Shown here piece after piece: positions 1 through 13,128 of a stretch of DNA of 64,000 bases; positions within the stretch are counted from its first letter, which is position 1, and every line of letters starts with the position of its first letter. The notes below the pieces were generated by a model, which saw only the letters and a list, made by a program, of their open reading frames with translations, was not told the origin of the DNA and searched no databases. The translations under genes were made by a program, and so were the position numbers. This DNA is from Rotaria sordida. Taxonomy: Eukaryota > Rotifera > Eurotatoria > Philodinida > Philodinidae. Location of the stretch: assembly GCA_905250125.1 (NCBI GenBank), contig CAJNOL010000144.1, forward strand, positions 158,079 through 222,078, read 5' to 3'.

Positions 1-2068
1 TGTAGTGTACAATTATAAATTGAACTAACTGATACATAACAAAATATCAGAAATGTTTCATTTTTTCTGTAAAATGATCTATAGCTGTTTCGTAGGACAA
101 TCTTGACTAGAGTCAAAAGTACAGCGTATGCCTTGTTGAGTCTTGAAAGACTAAATATTCTTTAATAATTTCTTTCACTCTATACGGCTGTTCATATGTC
201 AGTGCTAATGAATCAAGCACTATCTGTTGAAAGTATATTAGAGAGCAATCAGTTAGGGAAAATACCAGACTTAGAGACTTCGGGCCCTAGTCTCAATCCT
301 GTTCATTCCTTAAGAAGTTTTGGAAGGATCTGTGAGGATTCTGAATTTCAAGGGTCTTGTCAAGTTTTCGTCTGGATCCTGTCTGAAATCTTAGTAATTC
401 CTGCTTCCAGAAATTTTCACAGCTAGACAGGATTCTGTTCAGGATTTGCTCAGGTTCCTGTTCAGATTGTTTTCTAAATTGTGAATGCAGGATCCTACTG
501 GGATTCACACTCGATCCTACCTAGGATTCTTACAGGAATAATAGATAGGATTCTATCAAGATTCTATCAAGTTTTAGTGAGGATCTGATTCACACTCTGA
601 TACTAGGATCTGGTCAAGTATTTTAGTTAAATCAGATGAGAACTTTAACAAGAATACAATAATGGAGTGCATCTATGGTTGTAAATGTTCGTTAATGTGA
701 TACAAACCAACATTCACAATCCATATCCACATCTATCGAAACAAAATCTTGAACATGTCCTAGCTACATGTTTCTTTCAGGTTTCCACGATTTATTGCAC
801 GGCTGTTGCTTGAAAAAAATTGATAAATCATTCAGAATCCTAATTGAATTCTGTTTCGAATCCTGTCAGAATTTTCAAATTCCATGACTACACACTTCTT
901 CCAGGAAATGGTCGTTTCCTTAGGAAAAAGCAGCGAATCCTGGAAGAATCTTTATTGGATCTGGAAAGAAAACACCAAGGATTTTCACTACGATAATAGC
1001 TCTGAGATATACAAACGCTGAAAATTTCACATCAAAGTAACTCTATTGTATTAATTGAGACAGCATAACTTGAAAAGTTCTCCGTTTTTTGTTTCATTCA
1101 ATTGAGTTATTCGTCACACTAGTTTCACAAAGGACTGGAGGCCTCCTATAATAAATCTGCATTATAATCCTCTTTTATTTTACTTAGATCATATGTCGAA
1201 AATATGCCATGTCTGACTAGGTAATTGATCGTTCACAATTGAACGAAATTTATCATATTTCATATCGAAATCCCGTAGAAATTGCCTTGCAAGGTTTTGA
1301 AATCCCCTGGAACAACACTAACTGCGGTATATCTTATGGGTTTCCAATTTTCACCATGCATAAAAGTTTCAATAAATACATTGTTTTGGATAGCTAATTA
1401 CCTCGCTGATTTTACAAACACTAACTCAAGCGTACCATGATACGGCATTTCCACGCACGACACTTATGAATAAAATTAATTTTTTGAAAGTGAGGATATG
1501 GTTGGTAGCACACACAGAGTATACCCCATGGTTGAAGGCGAGAGCGAAAACACGTATACACACGAAGGAAGCAAGAACTAGTTGATCCTGAAAACCTCAT
1601 ATAGACTCTTATAGAACTGGATATACCTTAATAAAGTTTGTAGACTTGCTAAGCTGAGATACATCTTGAGAGATTTCAAAGATGAATGTATTGCATGAAA
1701 AAAAAAATCTAGAATTTTCGAGTCATTTTATAGTTCATATGCTTCATGAACTCCATATCATCAGACTCATTCAAATCACTAATGAAAATGAAAGAAAAAA
1801 TCTTCTATTTCCATTTGATTGTATCAATGAGCATGAATATAAAAGGTAATCAAGGTGTTAGGCATTATTAATATTTACAAAGAGTGAAAGGGTTATTAAT
1901 TTGCCAAGAAGAGAACAGAAACATTAATTTTACACGCAAGTGTCGGTACGATAGTATGACATACTGAAATGTTTGTCAGCCCAACCGAAACCTTTTACAA
2001 TCGAATTTCTCAGTTTTAGCAATCAGTTTTCTCAAAAGACAGTTCTTGAAGCACAAAAATCGGACATT
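1..2068. other. Non-coding upstream region
   Basis: AT-rich DNA with stops in all frames. The only longer reading frames (196-426 plus, 293-508 minus) overlap each other and come from a degenerate repeat rather than a gene. No RNA gene was recognised. Confidence 0.5.
290..960. repeat. Degenerate GGATYCTG-type repeat tract
   Basis: Variants of a short unit such as AGGATTCTGTTCAGGATT, GGATCCTG and GGATTCTATCAAG recur irregularly, most densely at 300-620 and again at about 825-960. Some copies are reverse complements (for example CAGAATCCT). It looks like an eroded minisatellite or repeat-rich element. No clean period or terminal repeat was found. Confidence 0.4.
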
Positions 2069-2774
2069 ATGGACGGCTTCGATACAAATAATTCAAAGGA
2101 AGTCAAATTTCTGCCATCATCTACAGTCAAAATTCTCGGATCAGGATATTGTTTAGCTGTTCAATTGTTTCTATTGACTTTACCATGTGTTGAAGTCGTT
2201 ATTGGCATAGTCTTTCGTGACCAATGTAATATTGATGTCAAAATCTCAATTTATCTGATTGTTTCAGGTGCTTGCGGGATTGCCAATATTCTTTTTTCAC
2301 TTTTGATGGTGAGATACGCTAATCACAAATATTTCTTAAATGCACAGAATTCAACTTTTTATTTAGGGGCTATTTTTAATATGCTTCTTAAAAAAAGATC
2401 CCTCTACAAGTACTTCATTGATTGTCACATGTGTCAGTGGACTTATACTTTTCATAACTTTCCTATTGAGTCTTTTTCTTACGATCTGGTTCATTCTAGT
2501 AAGCGAGTTCGTCAAACTTTTTTGTTTTAATCGATTTCTATAGTTCTTTCACTTTTAACTTTCTCATCATTTTGATTCGTAGGGAAATGTTTGGATATTT
2601 CAAGTCAAATCTACGGTTCAATTCAATGATTCAACTTTAAGCAATTATTGTCATCCAACATTGTACAACTTCGCCTTTTGGTTCTTGATTACAACTTACA
2701 TTTTGTTATTCATTTCATGTTACATTCCATGTTGTATTACATGTTGCTGTCTTGGAAAAGTCATCAAGAAATAG
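2069..2774 (+). CDS. TMEM272-like four-helix membrane protein
   Basis: Three coding exons: 2069-2308, 2367-2498 and 2583-2774. The introns are 58 and 84 bp (donors GTGAGA and GTAAGC, acceptors TTTAG and CGTAG), all in phase 0, giving 187 residues. An open frame begins upstream at 1973 with TTG, but the first in-frame ATG is 2069. Four hydrophobic segments are visible, starting near YCLAVQLFLL, IYLIVSGACGI, SLIVTCVSGLI and FAFWFLITTYI. The order GNVWIF, then a Cys-containing loop, then CHPTLYNFAFW resembles the end of TMEM272-like proteins. The C-terminus is a cysteine cluster (CCITCCC) and a basic end, possibly palmitoylated. Biochemical function is unknown for this family as far as I know. 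Without splicing the frame breaks at residue 112, so the gene would be mistaken for a truncated one. Confidence 0.72.
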
Positions 2775-4878
2775 AATCAATCTTTACTTCAAAGACTTCA
2801 AAATAACAGAAAAGAAATTTGAATGAAAATGCATTTTTTTCACTATCTGTAACATTGAACAAATGTTCACCATTGACATACACTACTGTGAATGAGTGAT
2901 TGAAAAGATGAAGAATAGAAACAAGAACAATAGAACTGATCAGTGGTCAAGCATGTTTTCAAGATTTTACCAGTCTTCCTGTCAATATAGAGTATTGACA
3001 AGATATGTACATTCTTCATAATAAGGCTTTGAAAAAGAATTAAAAACAGATTATATTTCGTTATGTTGTTTTGATTTCATGAGTAGCACACTTTCATATA
3101 TATATTTCTAGAATTCTATACTATCTGCGGCTCATCAGGCAGTTATATTATTTACATGCATGACATGAAGTCTTTTTTCAGATTTATCTTTTGTTCATAT
3201 AATTAAATCGGCAATCATATATCATAGATGTTCGAAATCGATCAGATTGACTTCATGAACATGTTGTCACAAAAAGATATTGCTCAAAAAAATAAAAAAT
3301 AAAAGGCACAAAAGAAAGGTAAACATTTGAAACCATTCGTACAGCTAGTGAATAAGCTTGACTTTTTCTTCACACATGCTGCTCATGTTTCTAGATCGAG
3401 ATTATTCGTGACGTTCTTTTGCATATTTGAAAAGATTGCGGAACTTAGATCTTTCTTGTCAAAATATTGCTGGTCAAGATTGTCTTTATCCGTTTCAAAA
3501 TAAATAAGGACCTCTTAAGTTGTCAGAACTGGAGACAGAAGAATCAAAAATGTACCAGATAATATGCATATTCATAGACATTCTTTTAGCAAGAATGGTA
3601 CAATAAGGCTGTAAAGATAAGCATGTCTCTGAGACGACAATAGAAATAGGTATTGATCTCTTCCATTGAAATTTGTAAAAATCAAATTGGTCTTGATAAG
3701 CCATCGAATAGCTACTGGGTAAATCGACTTTGTAAAAGACAAATGACGCGTTGATTGAGTCTAAACGAAAGCTCACAAGCTAGAAAAGGATAAAATGCTT
3801 CTTAATCTACTCAATTTTAAGTTCATCTTTATTCATAAAAACATAAGTGAATGTCTAATTTCATTTTACAAGATACATCATATTAGTAAAATATATCAGA
3901 ATACAATGAATAATAAATTAACATTTGGACATATTATAAATAATAAGATAACATATTTGTTTATTCGCATAGACGTAGATTGTACCACCAATGAAGAATC
4001 TTCTGGCAGACATCATCGAGATCTTTACCAATGGCTATGCTTGGAGTGACTTTTTTAAAAATATAATTAGAGATACGTACTCATTCTTTAGTCTTGTATA
4101 TGAAGCATTCTTGCTATAATAATACGTTTCAAATAATGCGAAGATTAAATATTCGAATTTTTATCTTGTCATCTATCCGACGTTCTAGATCAAGTGAGTG
4201 TTCAATCATCATGATCAAATACTAGCACACATAACTTCAATTCAAGACGATCGCAAAAAATAATTAGAAAATAACATTTGAAACTTGCTGATGCCAAATG
4301 ACATCCGATCACTTAAATAAATAACTTCTAATATCTACGTCTTATATATCATATGGAGAATTCAAAAGATGAACTGATCGAAATATCCCAGAAATTATAC
4401 TAAAAAAAACAAACACTCATAATACTATATTAAGCGTAAACAAATTCTTCATCTTCATATTCATACAGTAGCTTTTGTCTGATTTTCATTGAGAATAATC
4501 TTATTTTTCATTTTTCATCGTCAATTCATTCTTTTCTCGAAGCAACTCTTTATCTTTATGAGTCAATATTTTGAATTTCATTCTCGTTAATGACAGATTT
4601 ATTTAGTTAATTGCAATAATAATAATACATTCGACAAAACAAAGCAAATAAGTTTTGATACAAGGTTAAATATTCTTCCTTTTTAAAATCAATAAAACAT
4701 TCAGATCAAATATTTTTAGGAATATTTACTGAAACTTTATTATAAACTATCATTGAGACAGCAAGGCTAATGATTGATAAAAGTATTGTTATCGGAAGAT
4801 ATAATAGTTGAATAATATCTTTCTTTTCTTTTGACATTGTCCATAAGAGATTCTTTTTGAAATCGATTTCATTATATA
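2775..4878. other. Intergenic DNA with possible gene remnant
   Basis: AT-rich spacer after the TMEM272-like gene. Apart from the possible pseudogene at 3366-4050 I see only short homopolymer runs and no intact coding region. Confidence 0.5.
3366..4050 (-). pseudogene. Possible decayed multi-exon gene, unidentified
   Basis: On the minus strand several protein-like stretches sit in different frames. One is about 4045-3962 (reads IGKDLDDVCQKILHWWYN). A 93-residue open frame covers 3776-3495. A third, at about 3510-3370, contains LIYFETDKDNLDQQYFDKK. They are separated by stops and frame changes, with no convincing set of splice sites joining them. This would fit an old gene fragment, but chance open frames in AT-rich DNA are not excluded. 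No family was recognised. Confidence 0.22.
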
Positions 4879-5802
4879 CTTAGGGCATACCAAAAGTACT
4901 GGCAGTGACACTTTAATACCCTATAGTAGACTTTAAGAAACTTTCTTTCTATATAGTCTGATAGAGAAAAAAATGCTCTATCTTTCTATACTATTTGATC
5001 GTACTTCAGCTAATCTCATAATATTAAATTATCCATAAAACCTATTTCGGCTGATTATGTGCTGGTTGTACTAGATTACAACGTGTGAGAACAGACTAGT
5101 TTTCAATCCCTCAAGACATTGTATGAACAACCAAAATATACCATAAGATGCAGCGTGAAAAGCTCTACAATTTACATAAGATCATTTATTTTATAGCTGC
5201 ACTTTTTGCTTTCAAAATCGATAAAGTTTTGAGGGATCAAATTTTTGGTATTGAGAAAATTGGTCGCATAGAATTTTCCTTTTTTTGAAAACAATTACAA
5301 TAAGCTTTACTGTATAGATTGTAGAGCTTTTCACGCTGCATCTTGTGGTATATTTTGTTTTTCTTTTGGTAAAGCATATCAGGTGATAAACAATGAAATA
5401 ACAAAAATGAATTCGTTGTGTGTCGAAAACATTGTCTTTTTCGCATCTTCACAATTTGATTGCTCCAAATTTTGTCGATTTCGAAAACAAAAATTGCAGC
5501 TATAAAATAAGTGGTCGTATGCAAATTGTAGAGCTTTTCACGCTGCATCTTATAGTATATTTTGGTTATTAATACAACTAGTCAGAAATCGAAAACTGCA
5601 ATGCAAAACTTACAACCAGCATATAACCAGCCGAAATTGGTTTTATAGATAATTTAATACTATGAGATTAGTTGAAGTACGATCAAATAGTATAGAAAGA
5701 TAGTGCATTTTTTTCTCTATCAGACTATATAGAAAGAAAGTTTCTTAAAGCCTACTATAGGGTATTAAAGTGTCACTGCCAGTACTTTTGGTATGCCCTA
5801 AG
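4879..5802. mobile_element. Mariner-like fold-back (non-autonomous) element
   Basis: The left end reads CTTAGGGCATACCAAAAGTA and the right end is its reverse complement. Both are flanked by TA, the Tc1/mariner target duplication. The TTAGG start and CAAAAGTA core resemble mariner-type ends. The inverted arms are long, about 4879-5245 and 5455-5802, so nearly the whole element folds on itself. A 40-bp motif around GCAGCGTGAAAAGCTCTACA occurs three times: plus strand near 5150, minus strand near 5330 and 5535. No transposase reading frame is present. The minus-strand frame 5548-5237 is a by-product of the repeated motif. Confidence 0.8.
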
Positions 5803-8800
5803 TATTTTATTTTGAATGACTATGTCACTAATACTTTATTTTATCTAATCACGTACGACTTATCATATGTCTGAATAGAATAATTTTCGATTCATAAAAA
5901 TCATATGATACGCTTTGTAAAACATAATGCTAGTTGTATATTGATGATTGGATACAATCATCAGAAGTATTTTTTTGTTTTATTAATTTGTAACATATGA
6001 ATTTCAATGTGACTTTGTTTAAATAAATGAATACTGAATTTTCAAACAAATAACTCTATCACTTTTTCTTCATTAAGAGAACGACTATTCAGATTAATAT
6101 GTTAGATTATTTGTTTCATATTAATACTTTCATACAGAATATAAAGTTGTCTTTTTTTAATTTGTTTTATATTACATACAGAAGTCTTCTCACAAAGTGT
6201 TTGAAAAGGAAAAAAATACATATCTTTCTCGAGTCTTGAATAGGGAAAAAATTGTGAATATCTTTACGAATAATAAAAAATGAACAAACACTTGATGATA
6301 CTTTGTATTCAATCATTATACAAAATTTTGAACAGTTATTCGTAAAAGGCTTAATCCAGATAAGAAATAGTTATCAAACAAAAATTTGTAATTGTTTATT
6401 GTTATATCACAATCGATAAGATCTATTAACCGATCAATGATTTATATAAATATTTTTATCAATAAGCTGATTTTGATAACAAAATATTGACATTTTTTAA
6501 AAACTAATTTTTGGATTGTTTATTTAACTTTTCAAATATTTCAAGAAACAAAATGAGTAAATTTAATTTAATTTAAAAATAAAATAATATTTTCTTTGAA
6601 ATTATTAATGATATCACTGATTGATGATGACAATGTGAAAAAAAAACTGATTGTCGTGTTCATATGAGAATATGATTTTTTTTTTCATTCTTTTCTAATG
6701 CTATTCTCTGTCTGCACATCATGTGGGTGGAGGTGACATTCTTCGTATTTGTCGCCTCAAGAGACTGGCCTGTCCAGATCGTTGACATATCTAGTCTTTT
6801 CTTCTGAGAATTATTGACACATAAGCAATTTCTTTTTCTTTTTTCGATTGACTATTGCCTCAAGTCTATCTCATCTCCACTTGACACCATCCAACTGTTC
6901 ATTTGTAATTTAATGAATGTATATCCTTCTGATTAACTAATTAACACATTTCGTTTTAAATGCGTGAATATTTTCAACACAACAAAAAAAAACCTAGAAT
7001 ATGTTGTGTTTCCTGCTGAGTATATTTTCACACTAGACTACATAGTATATAGAACTTAAATAAATAGATATCTAGCAGGTGTCCATCATTTAATTGAAGG
7101 TCATTATTATTTCTAGTCTAGACATGTACATACGGAAATTTGATATATCATATAGATTGTCTTTAAAAAAAAAAAAGAAGAAACTCATCAAATAATATCA
7201 AATAGAATCGGTTTTTCTCTTTTTGATCTAATAAAAATTTCAATGCATTAAGAGTTCGCCGTTGGTGTCAACATAGACAAAGACAATTTCCTGGTTTTGG
7301 TCATTGCATAGAATATTAAATGAATCTCATTTATGGACATTGTATATTCTTTCAACAATGAATGACTCTCAAGAGAAAGACGAACAGAGAGACAAGAATG
7401 ACCTCTCTTTCCCCCATCTTATGTTATAAAACATTGACTTGTGCGTATGCTGCATTCGAATGTTGAACACACACACACACAGGTGGTATATCTTCTATTG
7501 GATACGATTGATGAAAAAGGAGGAATTTTCTTCAAAGAAGATAAAATTTAATTAGAATAAGCTTCAATTAAATTCAATATTTAAGAAATACTTAACATCT
7601 ATAATAAATAGGTTCGTTTTTATTTTTTTTTAAGAATACTTTTTTCTTCTGTTACATCAATAAGATATGAATTCTATTCCATATTCTATTGAATCTCTAC
7701 CTTTTAGGATATATAAACATGAACATATGTTTATATGTGCAAAGAAAGATTAGACACTTCTGTACATCAATAGAATAGGTCTTGTCTGCACGATATACAT
7801 AATAATATGTATGTATATAGAATAACTTCTAATTTAGCATCATGTAAAAGAAAAGATCGTCTTACAGAACACTATAGGGGTCCATGTTTTTTCAACGCTT
7901 TCTACAATTATTTAGAGAAGACATTTCTCAAAGAAAAGACCGTGTCAATTAGAATGACCTCTTTTGTTTGTCTATATGTGTGTGTGTGTGTGTGTGTGTT
8001 GACCTTCTCTCTATGTTTGTACGATGAAGATGACGAGCCTAATTCCATATAGTGAGAAGAGAGAGAGAGAGAAAGAGCATAAAAAATGTTCTGTTTCTTT
8101 CTCTGTTTAACAAATATTGGATGAGAGAAATAGATGAAACGGAAATCAAGACATATTGAACGCTGAAGAGAATTCTTATTTTATTCATTGTCCAATTAGA
8201 CCTTAGAAGGCTTCTTCGTTTTAATTATCATTTGATACTTTTTTCTTTTTGTATGACAATGTTCATTGATGATATATACATATAAATATATGCCATAGTT
8301 AAAAGTCATTGAGTCTTCTATTCCGGAAATCATTTTCCTTTCTTTCTTTCTTTTTTTTTTTTTTACCTCAATAGATCTGTTCTATTGAAGGAAACAGATG
8401 ATCTGGCCAAGGCTAACAAGGCTCTTTCATCATCTTCAATAGTAGATCAACAATGTGCACACGCGCGCCAGATTATTTGAGCGTTTTTTTCTTTCGGTAT
8501 TTTTTTTTCTTCTTTTTGCATAATCATTATATGAAGAGTAGAAATCCAATGAAGCGAACGTGATATGCAGATAATGAGTAGCGACGGTGGAATTATTTAG
8601 TGTCAAAAGAGACAAAAAGAAAAGATTATTGATAATGAAAGAGAATGTATGTGCTTCAATGATCTTTAACATTGTGTCACTTTATAAATCAGAATAATCA
8701 TAAACCAACGGTCGAGTGAGTTTTAATCAAAAAAATATTTTATTTCATTTCTCAATTTTAGATATAAAAAGTGTTAATTATTTTCGAGAAAATAATAAAA

Positions 8801-10654
8801 AAATCGAGAATTTTCACAGTATCAAAATGTGAAAAGAATTTATTTACTCAAGGTAAACATGAATGATAAGGTCTCTTATTATATTATTATTCCACCTGTT
8901 TAGATCCTCAAGGCACTTGTAGAGATGGAAACAATACTATATAAGTGTCTATAAACATGATGTTCATTGCTTTAAGGCATTATATATAATGTTTTTTTTT
9001 TCATTAGAAATAGAAACGTAACACTTGTTTTTATTTATTGACATTGAATATATAACAGATGTTGATTAACTTCCCTATAGCGCTATATATATAACATTGT
9101 CGTCGTTGCAATTAAACGTTTATCTCTTCTCGTCGACTTTTATGCATATAAATGACTTTTCTTTTATCGCCTTTTGTTCATTACATCATTGAGTTGTTCC
9201 TGAAAGAGGAGAGGAGAGGAGAAGAAAAATATCTTAAGTCATATAAATCTTTTGAAGAACACATGAAAGACTATGCGAAATTATCAGCTGATTTTTTGAA
9301 TACGTAAAAGAAAATCGATAAGCTGTATCATCTGATTGATCGTGCATGACAAAGATTAAAATCTTTACACATCTATATTTTGCGTGTATGTAAAGGCAAA
9401 ATGATAAAGAATAGTGTTTTTTTTTTGTCAAAATAATGACATAAGGTGAGATGCAGAGTTCATTTTATTTAATTAGATAGTTACATCACAATGATGAGTT
9501 CACTCTCTTTTCGATTTACATCCAGACATTAGTATAAAGTATGTGGATCGAATAACAAACAGGATTAGATGGATATGAATCAAAAGAGAATAGATGTGCC
9601 TTTAAGCATCGACGTTCGGCTTAGTAAATCAGACTCTACTAGAAGAGAAAGATTATTTGTCACGTTTATTTCGTTGAACTAGTTTAGTTTTAAAAAAAAT
9701 CTAAGTGAAAGAGTATTTTGTTTTCGATTTTATATTAAATATTTTTTCCGTTTTTTGTTAACCTTGATTCATTTTGATGTTATTGTTGTTGTTGTTAATG
9801 GAAGGTTTGGTTTATGTCATTAGGATTTAATAATAGGATGGATGTTAATACGAAGTAGTATAATGATAAATGATTGTTAAATTGTATAATTGAATGAAAT
9901 GATAAATAACCTTGAGGCAAAATATATATAAATATTCAATATGACAATTCTTTTTCTTTCTTTTTTTTCGTTCAACTTATTCCTATGAATTAAAAATTTT
10001 TTTTTTTTACTTAATTGAATAGAAAGAAATCAATCATACATATATATATATATATATGTGCATCGTTGTTCCCTTCTTTTTTTTTTTCTTTTTACATAAC
10101 ATTCATCGAACCATAGCCTATCATCTAGCATATGTGATGACAAGAAGTTTTCATCGACATAAACTTGTGCCAAAAAGATAACAGCCAGTGTTTATGTCAT
10201 TCAATAGCTTTTCTTTCTTTCTCGTTTTTTTTTCCTGCATTCATACGTAATAATGAGAGCATATTCTTTTTTCTTCTAGTTGAATAGCAAAGAAGAAAAA
10301 AAAAATGAGAGCTTCGATCTAATCACATCTGCCTACTGGGTGAATAAATGTATATGAGTTTGGTTTAATCAAGGACAATATCGATTCTTCTAATAAACGA
10401 TAAAATTTTTCATTAAATAAACTTTTTAGTCATAATTTTTTGTCAAGGTAAAAAAAGAAAAAGAAACGATGCGTTACTGTATCGGTAAGATTTTTTTTTA
10501 ATATTAAAACATAAATGAAATTTATTTCTTGCTGGTTTGACATACGTTCGATAGTGTACAATCGGAAATCTATAATTATCTTGTTCATCCGGTTATGACT
10601 ACACTTCCTTCATATATTGACGGTCAACTGTCAGTTAAAATTTCTGTTTTTCAG
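5803..10654. other. Gene-poor AT-rich region
   Basis: Almost 5 kb without a supportable gene. It holds short poly-A/T runs, a CA run near 7471, a TG microsatellite at 7977-7999, purine-rich GA runs near 8052, a TTG run near 9782 and a TA run near 10038. Open frames at 7807-8052, 8436-8672 and 9234-9431 have low-complexity composition and no recognisable domain. Confidence 0.5.
7977..7999. repeat. (TG)n microsatellite
   Basis: Uninterrupted TG dinucleotides, about 11 units. Confidence 0.9.
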
Positions 10655-13128
10655 ATGACGAGTGATGGTTTACATCGCCTTCCTCCTCCGCCTTTATTTA
10701 CAATTCGTCCTCCACCTAAACCACCTGGACCTTTATTTGAACAATTCCAAACAATTGAAATATTGAACGGTCAATGTATAAAACCATCATTAAATATTCT
10801 TAATACATCTTCAAATATTGTTGAAACACATGAAGAAAAAATTAATTGGTTAAATCTTTTTCTTCTTATTTTGGCTATAAGTAGTGTTATTTCTTGTATT
10901 ATAATTGCTATATTTATTTTTATTTGTCTAAAGTAAAAAAACAAAAACAAAAATAAGATATTAGATTTTAATCGAATATTTTTCTTTTTATTTTGATTTA
11001 GAAAATTAAGAAAAGAAGAAAAACAATATAAAGATTATGTTATAACTGGTTCATTATCATCAAGAAAGCATCATCATCATTCTCATTATTCTGATACATG
11101 TACAAGAACAAGTGAACATTATAAAGTAAGAATTTTTATCTCGAAATGATTAAATATTCAATGTTACTCTGAAAAACAAAAAGAAAAACACTTTAAGAAA
11201 ATGATATAAATACAAAATAGGTGTGAAACACTTTACACAGTTTTCTTTTTATCAATGTGAATAAATTCATTGAGGATATTGATAATAGACATGTGAGAAA
11301 AGCACTTGTCAACGATATTTAAATGATCAAATACATAACATCTGGAAAATTTTCCCTATTAAATATCAATGTTTGTCACACACGGTTACTCGTTCTATTA
11401 CTTTCGTTTCTAAGATGAATAAATCATGAAAAAGAAAGAAAAATGAGCTAGATTATTGAATTTCTTTCGTTTATTATTTATTCTTTTAACACAAGGTTAA
11501 CTTTAGAAAGGTTTTATTTTCTTTTACATTATTTAAACAATAGAAAATGTAGCTCGAGTTTATCATTGATGATCGATATTAAAGAGATATAATTGAAAGA
11601 TTATATTGTTTTATATAACGATAGAACCACTTCAGTTATTTCACAAGCTATGATTCTGTATTATTATTGAAAGTAGATCATGATGAGACTAAAAAAAAGA
11701 GTCCACAAGGATTCGAGTCCATGGAACTAATTATTTTTTGAGGATTGCCTTGATATTTGTGCAAACAATTATATTGCGAAATTTTTCTCTTAAATAGATT
11801 TTATCATTATTAAAATATTTTCAAATTTTAGACAATACTAATGGTTTTCTTTGTCAAGCTATTGAGTGTTCAAAAACTAATGATAGCTTCAAACATAGTA
11901 AATTAGTTTATGAATCAAATTTTTAGACTAAAATTATCAATTATATTCTTAACTGAAATTCTTGCCATTGATTGAAGCCTTAGTATAATGATGATAATTC
12001 TAAAAAGTAGTTTCATTGACTTGATCTGTTTCGAGTTTTTTCTTACTTCCATCAAGCTCTCTGGAAGTGATTGAAATTAACTCTATTCAAATAGATATAT
12101 TTAAACTATTTTTGAATCGAAAATATCATTATCCTATGTATTAATATATTATATATGAACAGTTGTCATCAAATAGGATTGGAGATTATTCAATGAATAT
12201 GTACGTAAGACTGGTTTGACTCAAGGGAGTTCAAGAGGAATGTAATATCTTCAACATTAAGATAACTATCGTTTTCCAGTAATTTCTACGAAAAATGTTG
12301 ACTTTACATCCGAAAACTTCGATCTATCAATAATGGAAATTGATTTATCTTTTGATCTTCAGGCTTTGTCAAGTGTTCATGACTGTCTATAATCTAAATG
12401 ATAAAAAAAAAATAAGATTTTTATGAATGTAATTCGATCCTATCATACAAGAAAAGATAAATTTAAAATATTTGTTATTTTTTTTTTAGTATACGCCAAA
12501 TACGTTCAATTGTTGTGATGATTATTATTCTCATCAGTTAATTCCTATGACAGAAGCACCTCTTCCATCTGCCATTTCTTCTCAGCATATTGTAAATTCA
12601 ACTAATAGTGCTGATTTTCCATCAATATTAAGCAATGCCGGTGGTGTTGATAACTCACAAAATCATCAATATGAATGTATACCTGAATGTTTCTTGACAA
12701 TGAGTCGTCATCATCATCATTATCATCATCATCCTTCAGCAGTATGTCATCGTCAACATCAATTATACCATCGACCTAGTGTCTGTTCTGTACCTTATGC
12801 TACTTTTTCACGATCATTACTTCTATCTCGAGGAGTAACAACAACAAGTACAAGTGACAGTAGTCAATGTGCTTGTTCTCCACCCCCACCACCACCATCA
12901 GCAACCGTTGTTCAAGAGGAATCATCAACTCCTTTACTTGCTTCATCGATTTATAAAGAATCTCATCAAAACGAAGAAACATTAGCATATGTACCAAAAT
13001 CAATGATGATTGGATGGACAAGACGAAATTCATCTACATCAACAAAACAAAAATCGACTGGTATGAATGGCAATGAACAACGACAAAATTTTCTATCTCA
13101 ATTACGGAAATCTTCTGTATTACAATAA
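10655..13128 (+). CDS. Single-pass membrane protein, Pro-rich N-term, His-rich tail
   Basis: Three exons: 10655-10932, 11002-11125 and 12490-13128. The introns are 69 bp and a long 1364 bp; phases 2 and 0 agree and give 346 residues. The ATG at 10655 directly follows a strong acceptor (TTTCTGTTTTTCAG), so a 5' UTR intron or spliced-leader addition probably ends there. An in-frame ATG at 10595 is the alternative start. The N-terminus is proline-rich (LPPPPLFTIRPPPKPPGP). One hydrophobic helix follows at about residues 67-91, ending in a basic stop-transfer KLRKEEKQ. The long tail contains HHHHSH, HHHHYHHHP and CSPPPPPPS runs and ends SSVLQ. The layout suggests a type I or III membrane protein with a cytosolic, disordered, proline-rich tail that could bind SH3, WW or EVH1 domains. 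I do not recognise a family. The 1.36 kb intron could hide another exon. Confidence 0.68.

Noticed and set aside
1973..2530. Unspliced reading of the first gene as a 185-residue protein
   Set aside because: It starts at TTG and loses the membrane-helix pattern after residue 112. Two clean introns restore a complete four-helix protein starting at 2069.
5237..5548. 103-residue minus-strand frame with repeated MQREKLYNL
   Set aside because: Translation of the triplicated motif inside the fold-back element, not a protein gene.
7807..8052. 81-residue plus-strand frame
   Set aside because: Half of it is a TG microsatellite read as Cys-Val; no other support.
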